Below, piece after piece: positions 11,243 to 20,513 of a stretch of DNA of 64,000 nt (positions within the stretch are counted from its first letter, which is position 1; every line of letters begins with the position of its first letter). The stretch comes from Saposhnikovia divaricata (Eukaryota > Streptophyta > Magnoliopsida > Apiales > Apiaceae). The translations under genes were made by a program, and so were the position numbers. The notes under the pieces are model-generated. The model was given only the letters and a program-made list of their open reading frames with translations, was not told where the DNA came from and made no database searches. The stretch is taken from contig CM071597.1 in assembly GCA_036435485.1 (NCBI GenBank), positions 174,016,147 through 174,080,146 of the forward strand. The letters run 5' to 3'.

Positions 11243-12664
11243 GGGACAAGACTAGTTAAAACGATAGTCCACTTTGACCGGTTTGACAGTTATAAAACCA
11301 AACCAAATAAATCTAGCAAATTTTTTAAAAAATTACCGCATTAATAAAATCATTATATCTTGACACCCGTGCATTTGGAACGTTGAAAAAATAATTTAAA
11401 AAATAGATTCATCAATCGGGACAAGACTAGTTAAAAGGAAGGTCGACTTTGACCGGTTTGACCGTTATAAAACCAAAACAAATAAATCTAGCAAAATTTT
11501 TAAAAACTTACCACATCACTAAAATCGTTATATATTGACACCCGTACCATTGGAACGTCGAAAAAATAATTTACAAAAATAGATTCATCATTCGGGACAA
11601 GACTAGTTAAAAGGAAGGTCGACTTTGACCGGTTTGACCGTTATAAAACCAAAACAAATAAATCTAGCAAATTTTTAAAAAATTACCACATCAGTAAAAC
11701 CGTTATATATTGACACCCGTGCCATTGGAACGTGGAAAAAATAATTTAAAAAAATAGATTCATCATTCGGGACAAGACTAGTTAAAATGAAAGTCCACTT
11801 TGACCGGTTTGACCGTTATAAAACCAAACCAAATAAATCTAGGAATTTTTTTTGAAAAATTACAGTATCACTAAAATCGTTATATCTTGACATCCGTGCG
11901 ATTGGAACGTCGAAAAAATAAATTAAAAAATAGATTCATCATTCGGGACAAGACTAGTTAAAAGGAAGTCCACTTTGACCGGTTTGACCGTAATAAAACC
12001 AAACCAAGTACATATAGGAATTTTTTTGAAAAATTACAGTATCACTAAAATCGTTATATCTTGACATCCGTGTGATTGGAATGTCGAAAAAATAATTTAA
12101 AAAAATAGATTCATCATTCGGGACAAGACTAGTTAAAAGGAAGTCCACTTTGACCGGTTTGACCGTTATAAAACCAAACCAAATACTTATAGGAATTTTT
12201 TTGAAAAATTACAGTATCACTAAAATCGTTATATCTTGACATCCGTGCGATTGGAACGTCGAAAAAATAAATTAAAAAAATAGATTCATCATTCGGGACA
12301 TGACTAGTTAAAAGGAAGTCCACTTTGACCGGTTTGACCGTTATAAAACCAAACCAAATACGTATAGGAATTTTTTTTAAAAAATTACCGTATCACTAAA
12401 ATCGTTATATCTTGACATCTGTATGATTGGAACGTCGAAAAAATAAATTAAAAAAATAGATTCATCATTCGGGACAAGACTAATTAAAAGGAAGTCCACT
12501 TTGACCGGTTTGACCGTTATAAAACCAAACCAAATACATATAGGATTTTTTTTGAAAAATTACTGTACCACTAAAATCGTTATATCTTGACATCCGTGCG
12601 ATTGAAACGTCGAAAAAATAATTTAAAAAAATAGATTCATCATTCGGGACAAGACTAGTTAAAA
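11243..12664. repeat. 175-bp tandem repeat array in the CACTA-like element
   Basis: Eight full units and the start of a ninth. The phrase GGGACAAGACTAGTTAAAA (with small variants) begins at 11243, 11418, 11594, 11769, 11945, 12120, 12295, 12471 and 12646, giving spacings of 175 or 176 bp throughout. Each unit also contains CACTTTGACCGGTTTGACCG, TATATCTTGACATCCGTG and ATAGATTCATCATTCGGG. The later units share more changes with one another than with the first two, as expected for local amplification. Minus-strand ORFs at 11954-12148 and 12129-12323 are frames of the repeat and not genes. Confidence 0.95.
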
Positions 12665-12669
12665 AAATA

Positions 12670-13559
12670 TCTAATGCAACACTTCATACAGCAAATGCAA
12701 CACTACTGTTATCTAATGCAACACTTATGCCACATCATCATATGACACGTCAGCAGAGGTGGGTCCCAGTCCTGCCACGTCAGCAATTGTGGGTCCCACA
12801 ACTGCCACGTCAGCATTAATGGGCCTCCTGCCACGTCACGGATGTGGGCCCACACTACCACGTCAGCAGTGGTGGGTCCCGCACCTGCCACGTCAGAATT
12901 TAAAAAAATATATATATATCTAATGCAACACTTCAAATAGAAAATGCAACACTACTGTTATCTAATGCAACACCTATGCCACGTCATCATATGACACAAC
13001 AGTAGAGGTGGGTCCCACTCCAGCCACCTCAGCAATTGTGGGCCCCACAACTGCCACGTCAGCATTTGGTGGGCCTCCTGCCACGTCACCATTGTGGGCC
13101 CCACACTGCCACGTCAGCAGTGGTGGGTCCCGCACCTGCCACACCAGAATTTAAATAAAAAATATCTAATGCAACACTTCAAACAGCAAATGCAACACTA
13201 CTGTTATCTAATGCAACACTTATGCCACGTCATCAAATGCCACGTCAGCACATGTGGGTCCCACTTCTGCCACGTCAGCAATTGTGGGCGCCACAAATGG
13301 CACGTCAGCAAATGCCACGTCAGCACATGTGGGTCCCACTTCTGCCACATCATCATTTATTAATTAAAAAAAATATCTAACGCAACACCAGCAGTTAGTG
13401 TTGCATGATGTGCAACACTGTGGGTAATACGCAACACTAAATTATATCTAACGCAACACCAGTTCAGCTCAGTTGCAAAAGACCCAAAATTTCTATCTAA
13501 CGAAACACTTTCTGTGCAACGCTTTGTAAAAATGGTTGCGTATGTGCGTTTATGGCGTG
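12670..13559. repeat. Right subterminal repeat region of the CACTA-like element
   Basis: Three long repeats start with TCTAATGCAACACTTCA at 12670, 12919 and 13165 (spacing 249 and 246 bp). Each holds several GCCACGTCAGCA-type dodecamers alternating with GTGGGTCCCAC. About 15 such ACGT-core motifs occur here, with about six more at the left end. The last 180 bp has (A/G)TGCAACAC and ACGCAAC motifs and ends in the inverted terminus TATGGCGTG. The 13094-13363 ORF is a by-product of these repeats. Confidence 0.8.
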
Positions 13560-13562
13560 GTA

Positions 13563-13963
13563 TTGACAAAACTCTATTTTATTTCAATCAAGGAAGTGAT
13601 CTCCTTTTAGTTCAGATATATGTTGATGACATTATCTTTGGGTTTACTAATGATAAACTCTGTAAGAAATTTGCCAAGCTCATGCAGTCCAGATATCAAA
13701 TGAGCATGATGGGAGAGCTTAGTTATTTTCTAGGCCTACAGGTGAAACAAACAGATGATGGTATCTTCATAAATCAAGCAAAATATACCAGAAATCTTCT
13801 CAAGAAATTTGGTATGCTTGACTGTTCATCTGCATCAACTCCCATGGCAACAGCAACTAAATTGGACAAAGACACAGGAATTTTAATGGATATGACAAAC
13901 TACAGGGGCATGATAGGATCTCTTCTTTACTTGACAGCTAGTAGGCTAGAGAGCCACATCTGA
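13563..13963 (+). pseudogene. Reverse transcriptase, right part (YVDD box)
   Basis: Resumes the copia RT after the CACTA insertion. It has the catalytic YVDDIIFG motif at about 13620-13643, then ELSYFLGLQVKQTDDGIFI and GMIGSLLYLTASR. The frame ends with TGA at 13961-13963. At about 13950 the segment that normally links this block to the AVKRIFKYLKGT block is shortened (roughly 20 residues missing) and the frame shifts, so RT and RNase H are not continuous here. Confidence 0.88.
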
Positions 13964-13968
13964 CAGCT

Positions 13969-14514
13969 GTGAAAAGAATCTTCAAGTATCTCAAGGGCAC
14001 CATATCATTAGGTCTGTGGTACCCCAGAGAATCAGATTTCAAGCTACTTGGGTATTCTGATGCAGACTTTGCGGGCTGCAAGATAGACAGAAAGAGCACT
14101 AGTGGAAGTTGTCAATTTCTTGGTGACAGACTTGTCTCTTGGTACAGCAAGAAACAGAAATCAATTTCCACATCTACAGCTGAAGCAGAGTATATTGCAG
14201 CTGGTAGCTGTTGTGCACAGATCTTGTGGATGAAGAATCAATTGCTGGATTATGGATTGAGGTACAGTAAAATTCCTATTTACTGTGATAATCAAAGTGC
14301 TATTGCTATGACAGGTAATCCAGTACAGCATTCAATGACCAAGCACATCAGCATAAGGTACCACTTCATCAGAGAACATGTGGAAGAAGGGAATATTGAA
14401 CTACATTTTGTGTCTACAGAACAACAGCTTGCAGATATCTTCACTAAACCATGGAGTGAAGCTACATTTATAAGACTGGTCAATGAACTAGGAATGGTCT
14501 CTGGTTCTGACTAG
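13969..14514 (+). pseudogene. RNase H domain of Pol (C-terminal end)
   Basis: The copia RNase H domain, which degrades RNA in the RNA-DNA hybrid. Visible: KRIFKYLKGTISLGLWYP, the first catalytic aspartates in YSDADFAGCKIDRKSTSG, the glutamate region in STAEAEYIAAGSCCAQ, the aspartate of YCDNQSAIAM, then HISIRYHFIREHVEEG and LADIFTKP. The stop TAG at 14512-14514 lies where copia Pol usually ends. The domain itself looks intact but is cut off from RT by a frame disruption around 13950-13968, so it is annotated as part of a broken pol. Confidence 0.88.
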
Positions 14515-15890
14515 GAATGTTGGTTAGATTCAAATTTTACTTATGTATTGTATTACTCATATTTCCTGACTGGTTAAGTGCTAAGTGAACTCTGTTGATT
14601 AAAATCTGTTATGCATACTATGTTAACATGTTTTTCTGTCAAACTCTGTTAAACTCTGTTAGCATGCCTGTATGTCATACACTGGTAATAAGTTGATAAA
14701 CTCTGTGAACTCTGAGTTGATTTTTGTCTGAATGAAAACACCAATGAAGAAATATGTATGCAGCATGATTCTCAGTAATTAATCATGAATCTTTCTGAGT
14801 TATTGTGATCTAATTTTAGATTGTACAGAAAATTAACACATCATGATACTGGTTCATATTTATAGCATCTCTTAGTTTATTTTGTTCTAAACTCTGAGTC
14901 TATAAATACTGTGTGCATTGCCTTTTATGAATAACTACTGATGTTGATGAACTCTAAACTCTGTTAGTTATACACTGGTAGATTAAAATGCATACTGAAA
15001 TACCCCAAAGAAAATGTATATAGGTTGTTATACTCCTTTGAGATTATGTTGGACACTAGGATGACCCAGGAACTTATTGGTATATAATATGTGCTAAAAT
15101 TCTCTGATTTTTGGTCACTAGTTAAATACTAGGATGACCCAGGAACTTATCAAAATGATAAGGGCTAAGATTTTTGAATTTTTGGTGACTGGTTCCAACC
15201 TCTAATTACTGGAATGAATATAATAAAAAAAATAGAGGGGGTATAAAATAAATTAAATATTACTGTATATAGATTGATTACTACAGAGTTTAGCTTTCAT
15301 CATACAGTCAGTGTTTACTATGACAGTTTGTGCATCCAGTGTTTATTGATTTACTTTATGGATTTTATGAAAAATTAGATGCTCTAAAAATTGATTCAGT
15401 AAACTCTGCTTCACACACACATATTTTCACAACTGTGCAATTTATGAAAGGGTTTCGGTGATAAAGTTGGAGAATTGACAAACGCTGTTGATTCGTGGTT
15501 CGTACTCTAAGGTAAATTTTCATTTGGATAATTTGAAAATTTTGGAGTAAATAGGGCTTTTGACAACTGTTAATAAGTGTATTGTTGATTTGTGGTTCGT
15601 ACTCTGAGTTCTTGAGTTCTCGAATAGAGTAATAGAAATGTCGAATCTCTTAGTTATCGAATGACACTTTGACTTGTTGACTCTCAGAGATGTCAAATAG
15701 TGTTTTCACAAATATCGCCTCGACTTGTCGAATGCTAGACTTCTCGAATAGAACAAAACACTTCTCGAATTGGTACTCTGTTCTGTTCCTGATTTAATTG
15801 TGATTTTTGTTGATGAATTTGTTCCTTATATGATTACTTTAATTAGTTTTCATATTCTCTTCTTTGATTTAATTCTTTGAAGAACAGTTC
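14515..15890 (+). other. Pol-to-ORF3 spacer with AAACTCTG motifs and internal polypurine tract
   Basis: No ORF of note. The octamer AAACTCTG or GAACTCTG occurs many times (for example around 14588, 14641, 14650, 14698, 14707, 14889, 14955 and 15409). A short near-repeat, CTAGGATGACCCAGGAACTTA, occurs at about 15056 and 15127. A purine tract AAAAAAATAGAGGGGGT at about 15225-15241 resembles the second, internal polypurine tract described downstream of pol in Sireviruses. The spacer separates RNase H from the third ORF by about 2.4 kb. Confidence 0.6.
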
Positions 15891-16138
15891 ATAAACATAA
15901 AAAAAATTGCAGAACACACTGAATAAGATTAGAGAAACAGAATTTTTCATTGATAATAAGAAAGAGATCACATGTAAGAATTACATCTTTTTGTTCTCTC
16001 TATCTACTAATCTATTCAACAGGAAATAAAAAGTGAAATCCAAACCACTCCATTGTTAGCAAACATCCCAGATCCCATCTTTGCCACTTTATTTGGGTGG
16101 AAGTTGAAGGGATAAGGTTATTTTTGCTGACATATTCA

Positions 16139-16396
16139 TTAACAATGGTTGGTGGTGTTGGATGAGGAAGCCTTCGAGGAAAACCATGCTAATGTTGCTT
16201 GGAGAGCAGCATCGATGTCGATCTCTCTTGCAGGCTTTTCTCTCTCGATCTCTTCCAGACCGGCATCCATCTGCAGCCACAGAGTTTCAAGCTGCCTTTC
16301 CCAGTCAAACGCATCAAACTTTTCACACGTATAACTGAAGATATCTCTATTCTCTACGAGATGGAGATTCTTTTCTTTGATGGTAAGGTTTGACAT
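16139..16396 (-). CDS. Small antisense ORF with its own TATA box
   Basis: An 85-aa frame, MSNLTIKEKNLHLVENRDIF..., opposite in direction to the retrotransposon, between RNase H and ORF3. I chose the ATG at 16396-16394 because it sits in a good context (AACAATGTC) about 100 bp downstream of a TATTTAAGG box; the frame can be extended upstream to 16471. The predicted protein is acidic in the middle, with WERQLETLWLQMDAGLEEIE likely helical, and ends in a Ser/Thr/Asn tail. I do not recognise it. Antisense ORFs are known in some plant Ty3/gypsy elements of the Tat group; in a Sirevirus-like copia it could be a captured host gene, an accessory gene or chance. Confidence 0.45.
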   Translation of the reverse strand: MSNLTIKEKNLHLVENRDIFSYTCEKFDAFDWERQLETLWLQMDAGLEEIEREKPAREIDIDAALQATLAWFSSKASSSNTTNHC

Positions 16397-16491
16397 TGTT
16401 ATTAAGAGTGTGTTATTTGAAGGGATTTTGATTTTCAGGAGAGAATGAAAGGTTAAAGGGATAGTGAACAAGTTTGAACAAGTCTCTAGGC

Positions 16492-16499
16492 CTTAAATA
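16492..16499 (-). promoter_or_regulatory. TATA-like box for the antisense ORF
   Basis: On the minus strand CTATTTAAGG lies about 100 bp before the ATG at 16396, followed by a pyrimidine-rich leader. Position and sequence fit a plant TATA box. There is no transcript evidence. Confidence 0.4.
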
Positions 16500-16933
16500 G
16501 AGATGGGTAAGCAACGAAGTACTAAAACGCTTCGTATTCTAGTTATTAATGGTTACAGGTAAACGCTTCATATTCTGGTTTTCATTGGGTCCAGGTATTT
16601 TAAGAGAGTGTTATTTGATTTTTTTTAAATCAAATATTTTATTGTTATATTTGCAAAATACACTTCTTAAAAATACGAGCACGTGACCCACTCACCCATT
16701 ACTGTGTCCCACTCACCCACTATCATGTCTCACTCACACATTAATCTAGGAACTGTTGAGTGTTTGATTACATAAAAAATTGAGTTTTTAATTACTCTAA
16801 TTACTTTTGTGTCCAAACGGTTGTGTTTTATTTTTTACATCTCACAGTTCTCTCACTTTTCACTTGGGCATTTTTGCAAACACCTTTCCTACATACACTT
16901 CTCTTTGGGATTTCTTGCAAATTTCTTGATTCA

Positions 16934-19900
16934 ATGGCTTCTAAATCATTCACTGCTCTTGGTCTACGTTTTTTCCCTAACAACTATGAAGCTCCACTCT
17001 ATCATGAACGTGTTCCAGAAGCATTTCATCTAATGCAGAATTTCTTGAGAGACTCAGAGATTGGACAAGCTCTGGTTGAACCTGGTACTCTCTCTGCATC
17101 TCAAATTGCCACTTTTTGGCAAAACTCAGTCTATGTGGATGGAGGAGAGAATGGGACTCCTAACATCATCTTCACTTATGAAGCACAAGAGTTTGTGATT
17201 ATTCCACAAACTGTCAGAGATACAATGGGGTTTGATACACATACATCTTATACTTATGTTGGTGAACCTCAATTGAGACAGATGCTACAGGAGATAGGTT
17301 ACATGGAATCTCTTGACAAGCTTGGCAGTGTAAAAAGGCCTAATCTCAGGAAGGAATGGAATTTTTTCTTCGATTGCATTACAAGGACATTCCAGAAGAA
17401 GGTCACTAACTGGGATGCTATTCCAATAGATAGTCTACAAATCGGGTATTCTCTACTTTATGGTAGTAATTTTGATTTTGGTAGATATGTTCTGATGAAT
17501 TTAGGTGATAAACTGTCAGAGTCTACTACAGTTTATTTTGCTCGATTTTGTCAAATGCTGTTCAATGCTTGTGTACCTGGTCTAGAGATTTTTGATACTG
17601 ATGAAATTCAGCCTTTTAGAGTCAACAAGAGAATATTCTCTGATATGACTAATAAAGATGTTGGTAAAGAAAACCTACCTGCCTTTGTTCTGCCACTTGC
17701 TTTGCAGAATTTTCTCAACCAACCTCAGGACCAACCACAACCAGAACCACAACCTGAACCACTAAACATTGATCATACTCAAACACTAAACACTGAACCA
17801 CCTACATCACCTCCTCACTCAGCAGCAATCACTGAACGACATGCAAGAGTTAAGAAGGCAATAGAGACACAAATGAAAGCAAAACAGACCTCTCCTGGAG
17901 CTGTTTATACTAGAAGAATGAAAAGAATAAAACAAACAGCAAACAAACCTAAGTCACCCTCAGTGGTAGCAGAATCTAGTAAAGAGGATTCAGATGAAGT
18001 GCCTCTAGCTAAGAGAAGAAAACTAGTAATCTCTGATTCTGTTGATGAAAATGTTGAAGCTCTAGAGGTAGTTTCACAGCAACCACCTACTGTTGAGGCT
18101 GAAAAAGATTCAATGCCTGCAGAGGTTGAAATGCCTGCAGAGGACAAAATGCCTGCAGAAGAGGATACTAGAGATGGTTTTTCTCCAATGAATGATATTC
18201 TTGATTCATTCATGCCATTCTCTGATCCTATCTCTGATACTGGTGCATCTGATCAACCTACAGTTGTTCTTTCTGAAACTGTAGCATCACATACTGAATT
18301 ACTCTCAGATGCTCACCAGACTGCTGAAGGAGGAGATGAGATTGATCAACAACCTAAGGAGATAAACTCTGAGACTATTATGCAATCTGCAGAGGATGTT
18401 GTACAGCCTATTGTTTACTCTACTACTAAACCTGTTGCAGACGATGTTATTGGCACTGTTGATGCATCTATTCCTATTCCTCCATCCTCTCATCATGTTG
18501 AAGCTGAGGTTGGAGATGAAACTGAAGGGAATACTGAGTCAAGCCCTTTTCACAGTTTACCAGTCCAGACTGATGCTAAGGTTAAGGATTTTGCTGGTCC
18601 TTCAAATCAAGCAGATGCTGAAGAAGAACACCTTGAACGATTTTCCAATGACTGGTACAAGGACACTTGTATCTTTCCTCCTGCAAGAGCAGCTGAATTT
18701 GTCAAGAGAACCTCCAGAACAATTACAAATCCAGAGATTCTATCTTGTCTTAAGGCTACAGTTGTACAAGTGAAGACTCTCAACTCGAGGTTTGATATGT
18801 GTCAAAAGGCAATCTCTGATGTTCGAGGTGATGTTGTTAGAGGAACTGAAATGATTAAACTTGACAACAAGAATAAATTTCAATATCTTACTCAGATTCA
18901 AGACACTTTGTCTCACAGGCTGAACAAAGTTGAACAAAATCAGAATGATATGTCCCTAAAGATTGATTCTATTGCTACTTCCTTGGAGTTAATCACATCT
19001 ATTCTTATGCCTAATGATGTCAAAAAGGGGGAGAGAGTTGCTAAAGACAAATGCAAGCAATCTCAAACTCTGATCAGAAAGGATAAAGATGGAGATGGAG
19101 GAGCAAGTAGTAAAGGAAAGAGCAAAACTGAAGAATTTCAAACTCTGAAAACTAGCAAGTCTTCTAAATCACAGTTTGTTGGGATAAACACTGATACTCA
19201 AGGTACTTCAAAGACCAAGAGTTTGCTATTATCTTCTAATCCACAGACTGATGAAGAATTGGCTGCTAAGTTGTTTATTGAAGAGAATGAGGAAGGAGTT
19301 ACAATTGAGGACATTGAAGATGAAGAAAAGAGTTTACACGAAGAACATCTCAAGGCTTTAAAGTCTGGTAAGTTAAAAAGAGGAAAAGCTCCTTGGCCTG
19401 TTGTTCAAGGTGTTGTGATCAAGGAAAGGGCTGATGTTAGTCAAAGATCTCAGTTTTCAAAGGAAACAATGGCAGCAGAAGCTCAACTCAAGCTGAAAGG
19501 CGTTGAAGGAGAAAGTTCACAGAAGAAAGTTACAACTTCTGTTGCATCACAAGTTGTGACCACACCTTTACAATCTTCTCAGTTGAAATCAGTTTTTGGG
19601 AAAGGAACAATTCATGATCCAAATATATTATCTGGAGTTTATATGAATATTTCTGATGGAAGAGCCTTGTCTGGAAAAGTTGGAAACAATAAGGGTGGAC
19701 TAGGTTCACACAAGGACAAAAGGCAATATACTGGTCCTAGAGATCCTTCTTCACTGGCTGTTCCAGGTCGTGGTGTCACTCAAGAGAGTTTGGACAGACT
19801 GGAATCAGTACAGTTAGTTCATCAGAAGAGTTTAAAGAAGGATTTTCTCTTGTACTTCATGGCTGATGGGACAGTATTTAGAATTGGTGAGAATGATATT

Positions 19901-20359
19901 GGCTTGAAATATTGGGAAGAACTAGAATATGTTCTATATCTTTTCAAGATGAACAGTCAAAGGACTCAATCAGTTGCTAATGTGCTCAGACAGAGGATGC
20001 TTCAGAATTTGGCAATCAGAGGAGAGAAGTATAATAGCAGATATGTTCCTAAGTACAGGGATTACAATGGAAATTTTATTGAAATGAAGAAAGGTACTGC
20101 AAAATTAAAGACTGATTTGGGAATCACAGTACTTGACTTCAATTCACAGTCAGAAGAAGTCAAATTTATCAGACTGGGAAATGAGATGAGAAGAAACAAA
20201 ATCTATGATCTTAGAGCTGCTATCTATCAGACAGATGAGAGTGATTCTCAGCTCAGAGAGATTAAAGAAGCTATGGAGATTGAGATTGAAAATGCAGAAA
20301 GAAGATTGCTCATAGATTATCTCAGAGCTACACCAGATCTTGAAGAGATTAGAGATTAA
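16934..20359 (+). CDS. ORF3 of the copia-type element (envelope-position protein)
   Basis: An intact 1,141-aa frame between pol and the 3' LTR, the position of the env-like ORF of Sireviruses. The ATG at 16934 (MASKSFTALGLRFFPNN) is preferred over the upstream one at 16823, which adds a hydrophobic leader-like stretch. Residues about 1-270 form a compact folded region (SASQIATFWQNSVYVDGG, WDAIPIDSLQIGYSLLYG) like the N-terminal domain of extra ORFs in other asterid copia elements, where it is often mislabelled. A Pro/Gln-rich linker, KR-rich patches such as KRRKL, an acidic middle, a coiled-coil segment (about 620-720) and a charged C-terminal domain follow. I see no clear transmembrane segment, so an envelope role is not supported. 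Confidence 0.75.
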   Translation: MASKSFTALGLRFFPNNYEAPLYHERVPEAFHLMQNFLRDSEIGQALVEPGTLSASQIATFWQNSVYVDGGENGTPNIIFTYEAQEFVIIPQTVRDTMGFDTHTSYTYVGEPQLRQMLQEIGYMESLDKLGSVKRPNLRKEWNFFFDCITRTFQKKVTNWDAIPIDSLQIGYSLLYGSNFDFGRYVLMNLGDKLSESTTVYFARFCQMLFNACVPGLEIFDTDEIQPFRVNKRIFSDMTNKDVGKENLPAFVLPLALQNFLNQPQDQPQPEPQPEPLNIDHTQTLNTEPPTSPPHSAAITERHARVKKAIETQMKAKQTSPGAVYTRRMKRIKQTANKPKSPSVVAESSKEDSDEVPLAKRRKLVISDSVDENVEALEVVSQQPPTVEAEKDSMPAEVEMPAEDKMPAEEDTRDGFSPMNDILDSFMPFSDPISDTGASDQPTVVLSETVASHTELLSDAHQTAEGGDEIDQQPKEINSETIMQSAEDVVQPIVYSTTKPVADDVIGTVDASIPIPPSSHHVEAEVGDETEGNTESSPFHSLPVQTDAKVKDFAGPSNQADAEEEHLERFSNDWYKDTCIFPPARAAEFVKRTSRTITNPEILSCLKATVVQVKTLNSRFDMCQKAISDVRGDVVRGTEMIKLDNKNKFQYLTQIQDTLSHRLNKVEQNQNDMSLKIDSIATSLELITSILMPNDVKKGERVAKDKCKQSQTLIRKDKDGDGGASSKGKSKTEEFQTLKTSKSSKSQFVGINTDTQGTSKTKSLLLSSNPQTDEELAAKLFIEENEEGVTIEDIEDEEKSLHEEHLKALKSGKLKRGKAPWPVVQGVVIKERADVSQRSQFSKETMAAEAQLKLKGVEGESSQKKVTTSVASQVVTTPLQSSQLKSVFGKGTIHDPNILSGVYMNISDGRALSGKVGNNKGGLGSHKDKRQYTGPRDPSSLAVPGRGVTQESLDRLESVQLVHQKSLKKDFLLYFMADGTVFRIGENDIGLKYWEELEYVLYLFKMNSQRTQSVANVLRQRMLQNLAIRGEKYNSRYVPKYRDYNGNFIEMKKGTAKLKTDLGITVLDFNSQSEEVKFIRLGNEMRRNKIYDLRAAIYQTDESDSQLREIKEAMEIEIENAERRLLIDYLRATPDLEEIRD

Positions 20360-20500
20360 AGTCTGTAAGGATTTTCTTATTCTCTGTAGATTTTGTTAAG
20401 TAGAGGCTTAAACTCTGAATTTGTATAAACACTGTATTTGTCTATTTGTTTTGACATCATCAATTATTGTTATTAACTTGTGCATTTTTGCTAATGAACA

Positions 20501-20513
20501 AGTTGGGGGAGAT
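20501..20513 (+). other. Polypurine tract before the 3' LTR
   Basis: AGTTGGGGGAGAT directly precedes the 3' LTR at 20514. This is the plus-strand primer site of the element and has the GTTGGGGGAG form common in plant copia elements. Confidence 0.88.

Larger units (their letters stand above)
6322..13559. mobile_element. Non-autonomous CACTA-like element carrying host gene fragments
   Basis: 7,238 bp inserted in the RT domain. The flanking triplet GTA (6319-6321 and 13560-13562) is a 3-bp target duplication; removing the element plus one copy rejoins the RT frame. Both ends begin with CA. The right end, read inward, is CACGCCATAAACGCACATA and the left end has the matching ACGCCATAAACACACATACG after a 7-bp extra segment. 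A 3-bp duplication, CA ends, short inverted termini and dense subterminal repeats are CACTA (En/Spm, CMC) features. I see no transposase (TnpA or TnpD type), so mobility would need help in trans. Internally it carries minus-strand exon fragments of three host genes and a 175-bp tandem array. The class call is an inference from structure. Confidence 0.82.

Noticed and set aside
11954..12323. Two 64-aa minus-strand ORFs with near-identical sequence
   Set aside because: They are the same frame of consecutive 175-bp tandem units; no start context, no domain.
11243..12664. CRISPR-like regular spacing
   Set aside because: The whole 175-bp unit repeats, with no short repeat plus unique spacer pattern, and the context is plant nuclear DNA.
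13094..13363. 89-aa His/Cys-rich ORF
   Set aside because: Translation of the CCACGTCAGCA subterminal repeats, which produce the apparent Cys-His pattern.
16823..16933. Hydrophobic N-terminal leader for ORF3 as a signal peptide
   Set aside because: The later ATG at 16934 starts the conserved-looking domain, and the upstream codons look like untranslated sequence; left open but not favoured.
18396..18773. 125-aa + strand ORF rich in leucine
   Set aside because: A +1-frame shadow of ORF3 (16934-20359), whose frame is continuous and domain-bearing.
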